Positions 7,144 through 12,916 of a DNA stretch of 12,916 bases are shown piece after piece. The number at the start of each line of letters is the position of its first letter. The stretch's first letter is position 1. Position numbers and translations under genes: made by a program. The DNA lies in assembly GCA_016765265.1 (NCBI GenBank), contig JAESQG010000075.1, positions 22,522 to 35,437 of the forward strand, read 5' to 3'. The notes under the pieces were generated by a model. The model was not told the origin of the DNA and did not search any database. It saw nothing but the letters and a program-made list of their open reading frames with translations. This stretch comes from Pseudomonadales bacterium (GTDB lineage: Bacteria; Pseudomonadota; Gammaproteobacteria; Pseudomonadales; DC-out160).

Positions 7144-9021
7144 TTATAGTTTAGGTGTTATAGATTCGGGATCAATGACTGCCTGAAACCGACGTTGTAA
7201 CGGTTGTACCACTGGATCTTCGTGCAGAATTGCAGTCGCATTCTTTAACTTTTTTATCCGACTTTCTTCCGCCCATTGATCGGGTGTCTTCTTGGTGGGT
7301 GTCACCATATCAATTGTCAACGTTACCGCCACTTTAAAATAAGCAGCCATTGCATCTTGCAATCGCTGAATACGATCACTATTCACCAAAGCTTCATGAC
7401 AACCCTCTAGTGCAAACACAAAGTGATTGTCCTTTCGAGATTCCATGGAACAATTGCGGGCCATATTAAGAGTATTACCCGCTATGCCCAATTTTGGAAC
7501 CAATTGAAACCATTCGTCCTCAACGGCAGTCGAATCACCAACATTTTTCTTCACCTGGACTAAATCGACAACATTGTCGTCAAAACCCTTATCTTCTATC
7601 TTCTTGCTATCTAGGTTACCGCTATCAACCTCCTTGATTTCTAATGCTGAAGCAGCAGATAGCATCACGCCATCATCTCGCTGCATTGGTGGCAGCCGAT
7701 CCTGCTGCATGGCGCTTGACTGAATTGCTACAGGTTGACTAGATGGAGAAGATAACTGAACTCTCGCTTGGAGTACCTGTTCTCTGCCAGCTCCATTGAG
7801 CACTTCATTATTGAGCACTTCATTATTGAGCACTTCATTTTTTGAGACTAATGGGGGTGTAGCAATCGGAGTTTGCCTCTTCGGCTCAGGCTGACCCATG
7901 GCGCTCTGAGAAGATTTTGTACCCTTTGGGGCATTGCCTCCGGGCTTAAATAATAGCATTCTCAATAAGACCATCTCAAACCCTGCCTTGCCATCTGGGT
8001 TAAGAGGTAAATCTTTGCGCCCAACTAAGGCAGTTTGATAATAAAGCTGCACATCCTCCGCCGTCATCTGTTGTGCTAATTGGGCAACAATTTCACCATC
8101 TCCTAGACTGTTGTCCATCACTTGAGGAAGAGCTTGCTTTACCGCAATCCGGTGCAAGGTTGCCACCAGCTCACCGAGCATCCCCATATAATCTGGCGAA
8201 AATTGTGATGCCTTATCCACAACCTCTAAAGTCTGTTCTACATTACCTTGAGCAATAGCCTCTATCAGCTGCAATACATAGGTGCGGTCAATGGTGCCTA
8301 ACATCGACCGCACATCCACCGTAGTCAAACATCCGTTACCAAAAGCAATTGCCTGATCCGCAAGGCTCATTGCGTCGCGAACACTGCCATCTGCTGCTCG
8401 ACCAATTTCCCAAAGAGAAGCTTCTTCGAATTCGATCATTTCTTCAGACAGTATATGAGTGAGGTGCTCAACAATGCGCTGAGGCGGCATATTCTTGAGA
8501 CTAAACTGTAAACATCGGGATAGGATCGTTGCTGGCAATTTCTGGGGATCTGTAGTGGCGAATAAAAACTTCACGTGAGGAGGAGGCTCTTCTAGCGTTT
8601 TAAGTAAAGCGTTAAAACTATGAGTGGAGAGCATATGCACTTCATCTATCAAATATACCTTGTAGCGCCCACGAGTGGGAGCATACTGCACGTTTTCTAG
8701 TAACTCACGCGTATCCTCCACTTTGGTTCTCGAAGCAGCATCCACTTCTATCAGATCCACAAAGCGCCCTTCATCAATTTCCTTGCAGGCCCCACACTTG
8801 CCACAAGGTGCAGAGCTAACACCGACTTCACAATTAAGGCATTTAGACAGTATTCGGGCAATAGTAGTTTTACCAACGCCCCGAGTACCCGTAAACAAGT
8901 AAGCATGGTGGAGTCGATCATGATCAAGAGCGTTTATTAATGTTTTGAGAACATGCTCCTGCCCCACCATCTCCCCGAAGGTTTTTGGACGCCATTTTCT
9001 TGCTAAAACTTGGTAAGCCAT
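7144..9021 (-). CDS. dnaX: DNA polymerase III tau (and possibly gamma) subunit
   Basis: 625 residues from the ATG at 9021 (MAYQVLARKWRP, matching the family N-terminus); a TTG at 9027 would add two residues. DnaX is the motor of the clamp loader. Seen: Walker A GTRGVGKTT (45-53), zinc-binding cysteines 64, 73, 76 and 79 in the same numbering as E. coli, Walker B LIDEVHML (124-131) and the SRC motif (168-170). Domains I-III occupy roughly 1-365. A low-complexity linker follows, holding a triple 15-bp repeat (NEVLN x3). The tau-specific C-terminus (from about 510, EDEWFQLVPKL to the end) that contacts DnaB and the polymerase core is present. An A AAA AAT heptamer at codons 393-395 may give a shorter gamma form. 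Length is close to the E. coli tau of 643. Confidence 0.98.
   Translation of the reverse strand: MAYQVLARKWRPKTFGEMVGQEHVLKTLINALDHDRLHHAYLFTGTRGVGKTTIARILSKCLNCEVGVSSAPCGKCGACKEIDEGRFVDLIEVDAASRTKVEDTRELLENVQYAPTRGRYKVYLIDEVHMLSTHSFNALLKTLEEPPPHVKFLFATTDPQKLPATILSRCLQFSLKNMPPQRIVEHLTHILSEEMIEFEEASLWEIGRAADGSVRDAMSLADQAIAFGNGCLTTVDVRSMLGTIDRTYVLQLIEAIAQGNVEQTLEVVDKASQFSPDYMGMLGELVATLHRIAVKQALPQVMDNSLGDGEIVAQLAQQMTAEDVQLYYQTALVGRKDLPLNPDGKAGFEMVLLRMLLFKPGGNAPKGTKSSQSAMGQPEPKRQTPIATPPLVSKNEVLNNEVLNNEVLNGAGREQVLQARVQLSSPSSQPVAIQSSAMQQDRLPPMQRDDGVMLSAASALEIKEVDSGNLDSKKIEDKGFDDNVVDLVQVKKNVGDSTAVEDEWFQLVPKLGIAGNTLNMARNCSMESRKDNHFVFALEGCHEALVNSDRIQRLQDAMAAYFKVAVTLTIDMVTPTKKTPDQWAEESRIKKLKNATAILHEDPVVQPLQRRFQAVIDPESITPKL
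7795..7839 (-). repeat. Perfect 15-bp x3 tandem repeat in dnaX
   Basis: Three identical copies of attgagcacttcatt (plus-strand reading) at 7795-7809, 7810-7824 and 7825-7839, encoding NEVLN three times in the dnaX linker. The period is a multiple of three, so the frame is kept. The absence of any substitution between copies suggests recent expansion. It abuts the slippery heptamer. Confidence 0.95.
7837..7843 (-). promoter_or_regulatory. Candidate -1 frameshift heptamer A AAA AAT in dnaX
   Basis: In the dnaX frame the codons read TCA AAA AAT GAA (Ser393-Lys394-Asn395-Glu396). A one-base backward slip on A AAA AAT re-pairs as AAA AAA and the next codon is UGA, ending a product of about 395 residues that would keep domains I-III, like gamma. 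In E. coli the corresponding site is A AAA AAG with an upstream Shine-Dalgarno-like element and a downstream stem-loop. Here I see no such element upstream and no strong stem just downstream, so efficiency may be low. Confidence 0.5.
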
Positions 9022-9039
9022 TTGCAAAATCCGATATAA

Positions 9040-9051
9040 ATCAAATTTGAT
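9040..9051. promoter_or_regulatory. Perfect palindrome ATCAAATTTGAT before dnaX
   Basis: A 12-base perfect palindrome lies 19 bases upstream of the dnaX ATG, in the transcript leader or near the promoter. It could be a dimeric repressor site or may be chance in an AT-rich leader. No regulator is recognised. Confidence 0.3.
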
Positions 9052-9074
9052 ATGCTTAAGGTTAGTGCATACTA

Positions 9075-9080
9075 TTTATA
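9075..9080 (-). promoter_or_regulatory. Candidate -10 element for dnaX
   Basis: On the minus strand TATAAA (9080-9075), followed by TAGTATGC, lies about 54 bases upstream of the dnaX start and would place a transcript start near 9068. No convincing -35 is found 16-18 bases upstream. dnaX might also be read through from ffs, since no clear terminator follows that RNA. Confidence 0.3.
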
Positions 9081-9204
9081 CAGAAATAGACATCCGCATC
9101 ACGCCCTAATCAATAACTTACTATGGTAGCGAAACTCTGATGCAAAAACAGGTCTATGAATAAAAAGTTAAGATAAGTTTAAAGGAAGAGTGAATTGGAA
9201 TGTT

Positions 9205-9317
9205 GGAGGCGACTCCGTCAGCCACACCTCGGCACACGAATCAGTTGCTACCGTTGCTCCCTTCCGGGCCTGGCGGAGTTTACAACCTATCGTTGCGAAG
9301 GGACCAACAGAGTCACC
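9205..9317 (-). ncRNA. ffs: Small signal recognition particle RNA (4.5S)
   Basis: On the minus strand about 113 bases fold as the bacterial small SRP RNA. The terminal stem pairs GGTGACTC (5' end at 9317) with GAGTCGCC near the 3' end (9208-9215). The conserved apical part reads CCAGGCCCGGAAGGGAGCAA, with a GGAA tetraloop (9265-9262) closed by CCC/GGG and the AGCA side of the Ffh-binding internal loop, as in E. coli 4.5S RNA (GTCCGGAAGGAAGCA). Length equals the E. coli mature form of 114. The RNA partners Ffh to target membrane and secreted proteins to the Sec translocon. Position directly upstream of dnaX is a common gammaproteobacterial arrangement. Exact ends are estimated from the stem. 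The overlapping reading frames on both strands are not genes. Confidence 0.95.
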
Positions 9318-9357
9318 ACTGCTACGTCTCGTCTGAGGCGTCGAATTCTCGCGCACT

Positions 9358-9363
9358 TTTATA
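9358..9363 (-). promoter_or_regulatory. Candidate -10 element of ffs promoter
   Basis: TATAAA on the minus strand (9363-9358) is followed by the GC-rich AGTGCGCGAG, resembling the discriminator of stable-RNA promoters under growth-rate or stringent control. It would start transcription near 9351, leaving a 5' leader of about 34 bases, compatible with the RNase P trimming known for the E. coli 4.5S precursor. No good -35 is visible. Confidence 0.4.
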
Positions 9364-9664
9364 CGGAAATCAAGCATATCGAGAGGCTGTTTACAGAATT
9401 TTCTCGACGAATTGACTGTAACTTTATGTACACAATATGTAGGCTTTTGGTAGCCGTTTGGTAACACCTCAGTAAGTTTTTACATGTATCTGTTTTTTTT
9501 CCGCAATTACTTTACAACTAAACACATGAATTGCGTACAAAATCGCCCAGTATTGAACGTCTTTTAGAGACTACGAATTGTAACAAACACCATTTGAGAC
9601 CAGATACAGACATTTTGCTTATAGTTTCAACATTATGCTAAATTACGGCCTTTAGTACGATTCT

Positions 9665-9670
9665 TATAAT
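9665..9670 (+). promoter_or_regulatory. Consensus -10 of HD-GYP-like gene promoter
   Basis: A perfect TATAAT sits 37 bases before the start codon at 9708, predicting a transcript start near 9677 and a leader of about 30 bases. The -35 region, TTACGG at 16-base spacing, is poor, so an activator may be needed or the match may be chance. Confidence 0.4.
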
Positions 9671-9707
9671 CGAAATAAAACAAACAGTGAATTAACGATA
9701 ACGCATT

Positions 9708-11090
9708 ATGAAATCTAAAAACGTTCTCATCGAAACGAGTAAATTAAAGGTTGGCTTATTTATATCGGCATTAGACCGCCCTTGGGACGATACTCCTGTG
9801 TTTAACCACGGTTTCTGGTTAGAGAACGAGTTACAAATCCAGCAGCTTCAAGAGCAGTGCCATTCCGTCTTTGTTGACGTTGGGCGTAGCCAAGCTAAAT
9901 TCGTCTTAAAAAAGGCCACTGTCCCTAGCTATCAACTAATGGACAACGAACAATCCTACGACGCCGCAGTAAAACGCGATCGACAGCAAGCAAAAAATAT
10001 TGCCGGATTCCGAGAATATAGACCACTAAAGTCAAGAAAACAGGAATTTTCAAACGCCCTTTTCGTTTATGAACAAATTACCGCAAGCCTTGATTCCGCG
10101 TTAAACGATGTTACCGCAGGAACCTCAACGAATTTGAAGGAATTAAAAAACCTGACCAGCCAACTCGTCACAACAATCCGCAACAACACTGATACCATTT
10201 CTTTATTAACACGAATGGGTGAACCTCTTCTTAGCATGCACAATCCGGCCATACGGATTGCCGTCTGGTCTGTGCTATTCGGCATTCTGGCAGGCAAAAA
10301 TAAAGAGGTCTTAGAAGGTCTCGCTCTAGCAGGCTTACTCTGCAAAATAGGCTATGCAAAAACACAAACATCTGCGATTTCCAAGGATGAAAACATCCCA
10401 TCCGAATTAAACCCGCATATAAACAAAAGTTTAGTTAACCTTAAAGAACAAAAAGAAATCGATTTGCTGGTGACACATTCATTAACCAACCACCTAGAAA
10501 GGCTGGATGGCAGCGGATACCCCAGAAAACTGAAGGGAAACAGAATCCCATTTTCAGCACAAATAATGGGAATTTCGGAATATTACGAGCGATTAGTAAG
10601 CCCCGAATTTGCAACGCCCCCTTTATCGCCAGCAAAAGCACTCAGCTGTTTACAAAGTTTACGTGGTCTTAAATTTTCAGAAAATATCGTAGATCAATTC
10701 ACCCATATGCTAGGCCTATACCCAACGGGTAGCTTAGTATTGCTAAATACCAACGAAATTGCCCTTGTCGTTGAACAAATACCGAAGAAAAAATTAGCGC
10801 CAACTATTCTTATTCTAACCACCCCCTCCGGAGAAGCCGTATCAACGCAGGTTCAACTGGATTTGGCCACGACTAACGAGCACTCTATAACGAGAAGCAT
10901 ACCCGCTGATACGATCAAGTATGAATTAAACAGTTACAAACTAATAAATTTCAAATCGCGCCAGCTTAAATCTAGCCAATTTATCTCTGACAAATCTATC
11001 TCTGACAAATCTATGGCTAACAAGGGCTGGTGGAGAAAGCTCTTATCCAAGGATAATTCATCCCAAGAAAGGGCTGGGGCAAATACCTAG
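9708..11090 (+). CDS. DUF3391 / degenerate HD-GYP domain protein
   Basis: 460 residues. The N-terminus (about 8-60, LKVGLFISALDRPWDDTPV then GFWLENELQIQQL and VFVDVG) matches DUF3391, which commonly precedes HD-GYP domains. The HD-GYP-like region spans about 165-340. GYP is intact (LDGSGYP, 266-272; Gly270-Tyr271-Pro272) and His178, His237 and His262 can be aligned to metal ligands. However, the canonical HDxGK reads C212-K-I-G-Y216, the second His of HHE is Leu263, and the DxxDA motif is ExxER (Glu291, Glu294). Active HD-GYP proteins hydrolyse cyclic-di-GMP using these residues, so this one is probably catalytically dead and may act as a sensor or scaffold. The C-terminal 120 residues are less recognisable and contain ISDKS twice. 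Soluble, with no membrane segment or signal peptide. The ribosome-binding site is weak. Confidence 0.88.
   Translation: MKSKNVLIETSKLKVGLFISALDRPWDDTPVFNHGFWLENELQIQQLQEQCHSVFVDVGRSQAKFVLKKATVPSYQLMDNEQSYDAAVKRDRQQAKNIAGFREYRPLKSRKQEFSNALFVYEQITASLDSALNDVTAGTSTNLKELKNLTSQLVTTIRNNTDTISLLTRMGEPLLSMHNPAIRIAVWSVLFGILAGKNKEVLEGLALAGLLCKIGYAKTQTSAISKDENIPSELNPHINKSLVNLKEQKEIDLLVTHSLTNHLERLDGSGYPRKLKGNRIPFSAQIMGISEYYERLVSPEFATPPLSPAKALSCLQSLRGLKFSENIVDQFTHMLGLYPTGSLVLLNTNEIALVVEQIPKKKLAPTILILTTPSGEAVSTQVQLDLATTNEHSITRSIPADTIKYELNSYKLINFKSRQLKSSQFISDKSISDKSMANKGWWRKLLSKDNSSQERAGANT
10983..11012 (+). repeat. Perfect 15-bp x2 tandem repeat in HD-GYP-like gene
   Basis: Two identical adjacent copies of atctctgacaaatct encode the repeated ISDKS near residues 426-435, in a polar linker before the basic tryptophan-containing C-terminal tail (KGWWRKLLSKD). 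The frame is preserved and there is no divergence between copies. Confidence 0.9.
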
Positions 11091-11140
11091 GCATCGCGAT
11101 CTATGAGGCTTCGTGTTTGCGACCTATATTCTTGAATGTT

Positions 11141-11158
11141 TAGTTTAAAATTAAACTA
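11141..11158. terminator. AT-only hairpin between convergent genes
   Basis: TAGTTTA-AAAT-TAAACTA forms a 7-bp stem with a 4-base loop in the 65-base gap between the two converging genes, overlapping the stop codon of the acyltransferase. On the plus strand it is followed by TTTTG. The stem has few G-C pairs, so it is a weak candidate for a bidirectional terminator. Confidence 0.35.
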
Positions 11159-12271
11159 TTTTGTGCGGTATTCAGAGAGGTCACGCTTAGCCTTTCGGAC
11201 CATATCCTCTATTTTAAACCGTATCTTATTCTTCCTTAAACGATATGTAGGCATTGCGTAACTGCCTGATGATAGACTCTTCTTGTAATCCATTTCCCCC
11301 ACCATAAAGTCATATTTTGGATAACCCAAGGAAGCGTAGTGATTAATAAGGAGTAGATGACAAACTAAGCCCGGCCTATATACATTCTCAGGCCTGTATT
11401 CAAAACCACACTGATTGAAATACACGCCCTCTTCATCAATGAAATTATAAAGATGCCCAATGACACAGTCTCCCGCGAAAACAGTCACAAGATCAACACT
11501 TTCACGCGCACAATATTTAGCAATAAGCCTTTCATGGAATTTGCTAGCAAAATCCGAGATGGGGTAATCCTCCCCATACTTTTGTTTTTGCCTCTCTTGT
11601 AAAAGCGTCTGCAGCTCGGTAAAACAAGCTTTGGCATCCGCCGGGTTGGTGGCGAATTCAATTTTTATGGGACCCACTTTTTCATAAGCTTTTATGGATC
11701 TTCTAATTTGAGATCGCTTGTTCTTGCTGAGTAAAGGTAGCAGGTCGTTATTTGAATTTCTTACCTGTTCTAGATCAACGTAAAAAGCTTTATCTTCATC
11801 CTCAATACGCAAATTAAGATGTGAAGATCCCTGTGAAAAATATTTAATCTGATCTGGGCTAAGAAACCGAGCAACCAATTCATCCCAAGTACTGGCTTTT
11901 TGGAAGACACTACTTAAATTACTTTCTCCAAACGCCTTATCTATCAAAATACCATTTTGCTCAATAGTAATCGCATCTTTGTTAAAATCTCCAGTGCCAT
12001 TCAGGTAGGCTCTATTGCAATAAGTAATCTTGCTATCAACCCCTTTTTTTAACCCTAAAAAATAACAAAACACCGGCTTGTTTTTGTGCTCACCAAAGAC
12101 AAATATAACCTTGTCTTCACTTGATAGGCAACTGAGCCAATTTTCCATCCACACCCAAGAAAGATAAAAAGAGTTAGCTGCATTTTTTTCAATGCTTTGC
12201 CATATTCTCATCGTTTGATCAAATTCTAAAAAGGGGTTGAGTTGATGGAATGATATGTCTTCTAGTTCCAT
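11156..12271 (-). CDS. GNAT/FemAB-like acyltransferase (BioF2-type)
   Basis: 371 residues, soluble. The N-terminal half (DQTMRIWQSIEKN, SFYLSWVWMENWLSCL) and the core of about 170-330 (LLSKNKRSQIRRSIKAYEK, VDLVTVFAGDCVIGHLYNFI, YRPGLVCHLLLINHYASLGYPKYDFMVGE) fit the two-lobed GNAT fold called BioF2-like or Acetyltransf_6, related to FemAB. Such proteins are frequent in exopolysaccharide and cell-surface clusters, where they acylate sugars or add amino acids; substrate and donor here are unknown. The C-terminus is basic (RKNKIRFKIEDMVRKAKRD). The neighbour across the 600-base spacer is a family 2 glycosyltransferase, which supports a polysaccharide role, though the two genes are divergently oriented. 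Its 3' end converges on the HD-GYP-like gene. The start ATG follows AAGAAGATAT, a weak ribosome-binding site. Confidence 0.85.
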   Translation of the reverse strand: MELEDISFHQLNPFLEFDQTMRIWQSIEKNAANSFYLSWVWMENWLSCLSSEDKVIFVFGEHKNKPVFCYFLGLKKGVDSKITYCNRAYLNGTGDFNKDAITIEQNGILIDKAFGESNLSSVFQKASTWDELVARFLSPDQIKYFSQGSSHLNLRIEDEDKAFYVDLEQVRNSNNDLLPLLSKNKRSQIRRSIKAYEKVGPIKIEFATNPADAKACFTELQTLLQERQKQKYGEDYPISDFASKFHERLIAKYCARESVDLVTVFAGDCVIGHLYNFIDEEGVYFNQCGFEYRPENVYRPGLVCHLLLINHYASLGYPKYDFMVGEMDYKKSLSSGSYAMPTYRLRKNKIRFKIEDMVRKAKRDLSEYRTK

Positions 12272-12326
12272 ATATCTTCTTAATCGTTTGTGAGGAGGGT
12301 CTACGAAATCTTTACTTTACACCTAT

Positions 12327-12365
12327 GGCATTTCAAAGGGGCATTTCAAAGGGGCATTTCAAAGG
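12327..12365. repeat. Perfect 13-bp x3 tandem repeat
   Basis: Three identical copies of ggcatttcaaagg (12327-12339, 12340-12352, 12353-12365), about 55 bases upstream of the acyltransferase start codon. The period is not a multiple of three, which fits non-coding sequence. It lies where the acyltransferase promoter would be expected, so copy number might affect its expression. Confidence 0.95.
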
Positions 12366-12486
12366 CGGACGAAGCCAACCCGGATAAATATACAATCGAT
12401 ATAAATGATAGCAGTATTTATTTTATATGGAGCCAGCCAAGATGTATCTCATCTCCTATTTATGATAGTCTTCTCAAAGGTTGTCA

Positions 12487-12508
12487 GATGGTAGCGTTTA
12501 TACGCGCT
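12487..12508 (+). promoter_or_regulatory. Possible ops-like element with hairpin
   Basis: GATGGTAGCGT (12487-12497) matches nine of eleven positions of the ops element core GGCGGTAGCGT, which recruits RfaH to polysaccharide operons. The following bases allow a small GCGT-TTAT-ACGC hairpin. It lies about 375 bases upstream of a glycosyltransferase on the same strand, a suitable setting. The short length and two mismatches mean chance is quite possible. Confidence 0.25.
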
Positions 12509-12530
12509 GGCGGCAAGTCTAAGCGAAATC

Positions 12531-12640
12531 AGGTTTAAGTACGTTTAAGTAGGTTTAAGTAGGTTTAAGTAGGTTTAAGTAGGTTTAAGTAGGTTTAAGT
12601 AGGTTTAAGTAGGTTTAAGTAGGTTTAAGTACGTCTAAGT
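12531..12640. repeat. 10-bp x11 tandem array AGGTTTAAGT
   Basis: Eleven contiguous 10-base units. Nine are exactly aggtttaagt, unit 2 is acgtttaagt and unit 11 is acgtctaagt; the next ten bases (agatctgatt) look like a decayed unit. The unit length is close to one DNA helical turn, so the TTTAA steps are stacked on one face of the helix. The array contains TAA and TAG stops in its frames and is therefore non-coding. It lies about 230 bases before the glycosyltransferase start. Confidence 0.97.
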
Positions 12641-12817
12641 AGATCTGATTAAAATATAGCAGCTACGATCAATCAGAAAATTCAATTTTATCGTAAAATC
12701 AAATACTTAATATAGATCAAGAAATATATGATAAGCTTCTAGTTTAGCATTATCGTACTGTATTATGCTTGTCACTATCGAAATTTTAAATTAGAGGCTC
12801 GCTCGTTGAATATTGCT

Positions 12818-12845
12818 TTTAAAACCTTATTTTTAAAACCTTATT
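12818..12845. repeat. Perfect 14-bp x2 tandem repeat
   Basis: Two identical copies of tttaaaaccttatt (12818-12831 and 12832-12845) lie 28-55 bases upstream of the glycosyltransferase start, where a promoter would be expected. A change in copy number would alter promoter spacing. Confidence 0.9.
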
Positions 12846-12872
12846 TGTAATACTAGGGCTTCAATCTAGAAC

Positions 12873-12916
12873 ATGGAAAACATGAATTCTTTACCGATCG
12901 TCAGCGTTATCATCCC
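12873..12916 (+). CDS. Family 2 glycosyltransferase, N-terminus only
   Basis: Only the first fourteen codons and part of the fifteenth are in the window: MENMNSLPIVSVIIP. The LPxVSVIIP sequence is the first beta strand of GT-A fold, family 2 glycosyltransferases, which move sugars from nucleotide-sugar donors in polysaccharide or glycan synthesis. The gene runs off the right edge. The start may be the ATG at 12873 or the one at 12882, which has GGA five bases upstream. The call rests on this short signature alone. Confidence 0.7.
   Translation, partial: MENMNSLPIVSVII

Larger units (their letters stand above)
9318..9707. other. Divergent intergenic region, ffs / HD-GYP-like gene
   Basis: A gap of 390 bases between two outward-facing genes. 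It holds the ffs promoter candidate near its left end and the HD-GYP-like gene promoter near its right end. The middle contains a run of eight T (9493-9500) and an inverted repeat CGCAATT (9502-9508) / AATTGCG (9529-9535) with a 20-base loop, possibly an operator. I see no gene here; short frames lack ribosome-binding sites and family resemblance. Confidence 0.6.
12272..12872. other. Repeat-rich spacer upstream of glycosyltransferase
   Basis: Six hundred bases between divergent genes, with no supportable gene. From left to right it holds a 13-bp triple repeat, about 120 bases of ordinary AT-rich sequence, an ops-like hairpin, a 10-bp array of eleven units, a long AT-rich leader and a 14-bp double repeat close to the glycosyltransferase start. 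The length and repeat content suggest a regulatory or rapidly changing region at the edge of a locus. Confidence 0.7.

Noticed and set aside
9168..9467. Reading frames on both strands over the ffs region
   Set aside because: They overlap the SRP RNA almost completely, and the RNA fold explains the sequence.
12505..12522. Similarity of CGCTGGCGGCAAGTCTAA to the start of 16S rRNA
   Set aside because: Sixteen of eighteen bases match from memory, but the flanking bases do not continue the 16S sequence, so it is treated as chance.
12290..12538. Plus-strand 82-codon frame in the right spacer
   Set aside because: It starts with GTG without a ribosome-binding site, runs through the 13-bp triple repeat whose period is not a multiple of three, and resembles no protein I know.
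12531..12640. CRISPR array or replication-origin iterons
   Set aside because: Units of 10 bp are contiguous without spacers, so it is not CRISPR. No replication initiator gene or DnaA-box cluster is seen nearby, so an origin is unsupported.

Overview
The window comes from the chromosome of a gammaproteobacterium, probably a marine member of the Cellvibrionales/Alteromonadales type. That placement is inference from two things: the gene order 4.5S RNA - dnaX - ybaB/ebfC - recR - rnd - ycgL - ycgN, and proteins such as YafJ, YcgL and YcgN that are largely gammaproteobacterial. Base composition looks moderately AT-rich throughout, and I see no insertion sequence, tRNA, integrase or CRISPR array.

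The left three quarters (229-9317) is one long run of minus-strand genes, read from right to left. First comes the small SRP RNA (ffs), then dnaX (clamp-loader tau/gamma), the nucleoid-associated YbaB/EbfC protein, recR (recombinational repair), rnd (RNase D) and the small conserved proteins YcgL and YcgN. recR to ycgN is very tightly packed: a 4-base gap, an ATGA overlap and a TAATG overlap. Past ycgN lie a small polytopic membrane protein, a large membrane-anchored von Willebrand factor A protein with a very acidic C-terminal tail, and a YafJ-type class II glutamine amidotransferase. Gaps of 56, 126 and 184 bases separate these last genes, so several probably have their own promoters. A strong hairpin at 181-215 lies just past yafJ, and only short non-coding sequence remains to the window edge.

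The right quarter is different. A plus-strand gene (9708-11090) encodes a DUF3391 plus HD-GYP-like protein that has lost the HD metal ligands but kept the GYP motif. Convergent to it is a GNAT/FemAB-like (BioF2-type) acyltransferase gene on the minus strand. A 600-base repeat-rich spacer follows, and the window ends inside the first codons of a family 2 glycosyltransferase on the plus strand. The acyltransferase and glycosyltransferase suggest the edge of a surface-polysaccharide locus.

Three observations deserve attention. A slippery heptamer in dnaX is followed at once by a -1 frame UGA, which could make a gamma subunit of about 395 residues. The spacer before the glycosyltransferase holds an 11-copy, 10-bp array. 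Short tandem duplications of 10-15 bp recur across the window: those inside genes are all 15 bp and in frame, while those between genes are 10, 13 or 14 bp. I did not find a clearly new multi-gene system; the best candidates are listed as findings with their limits.
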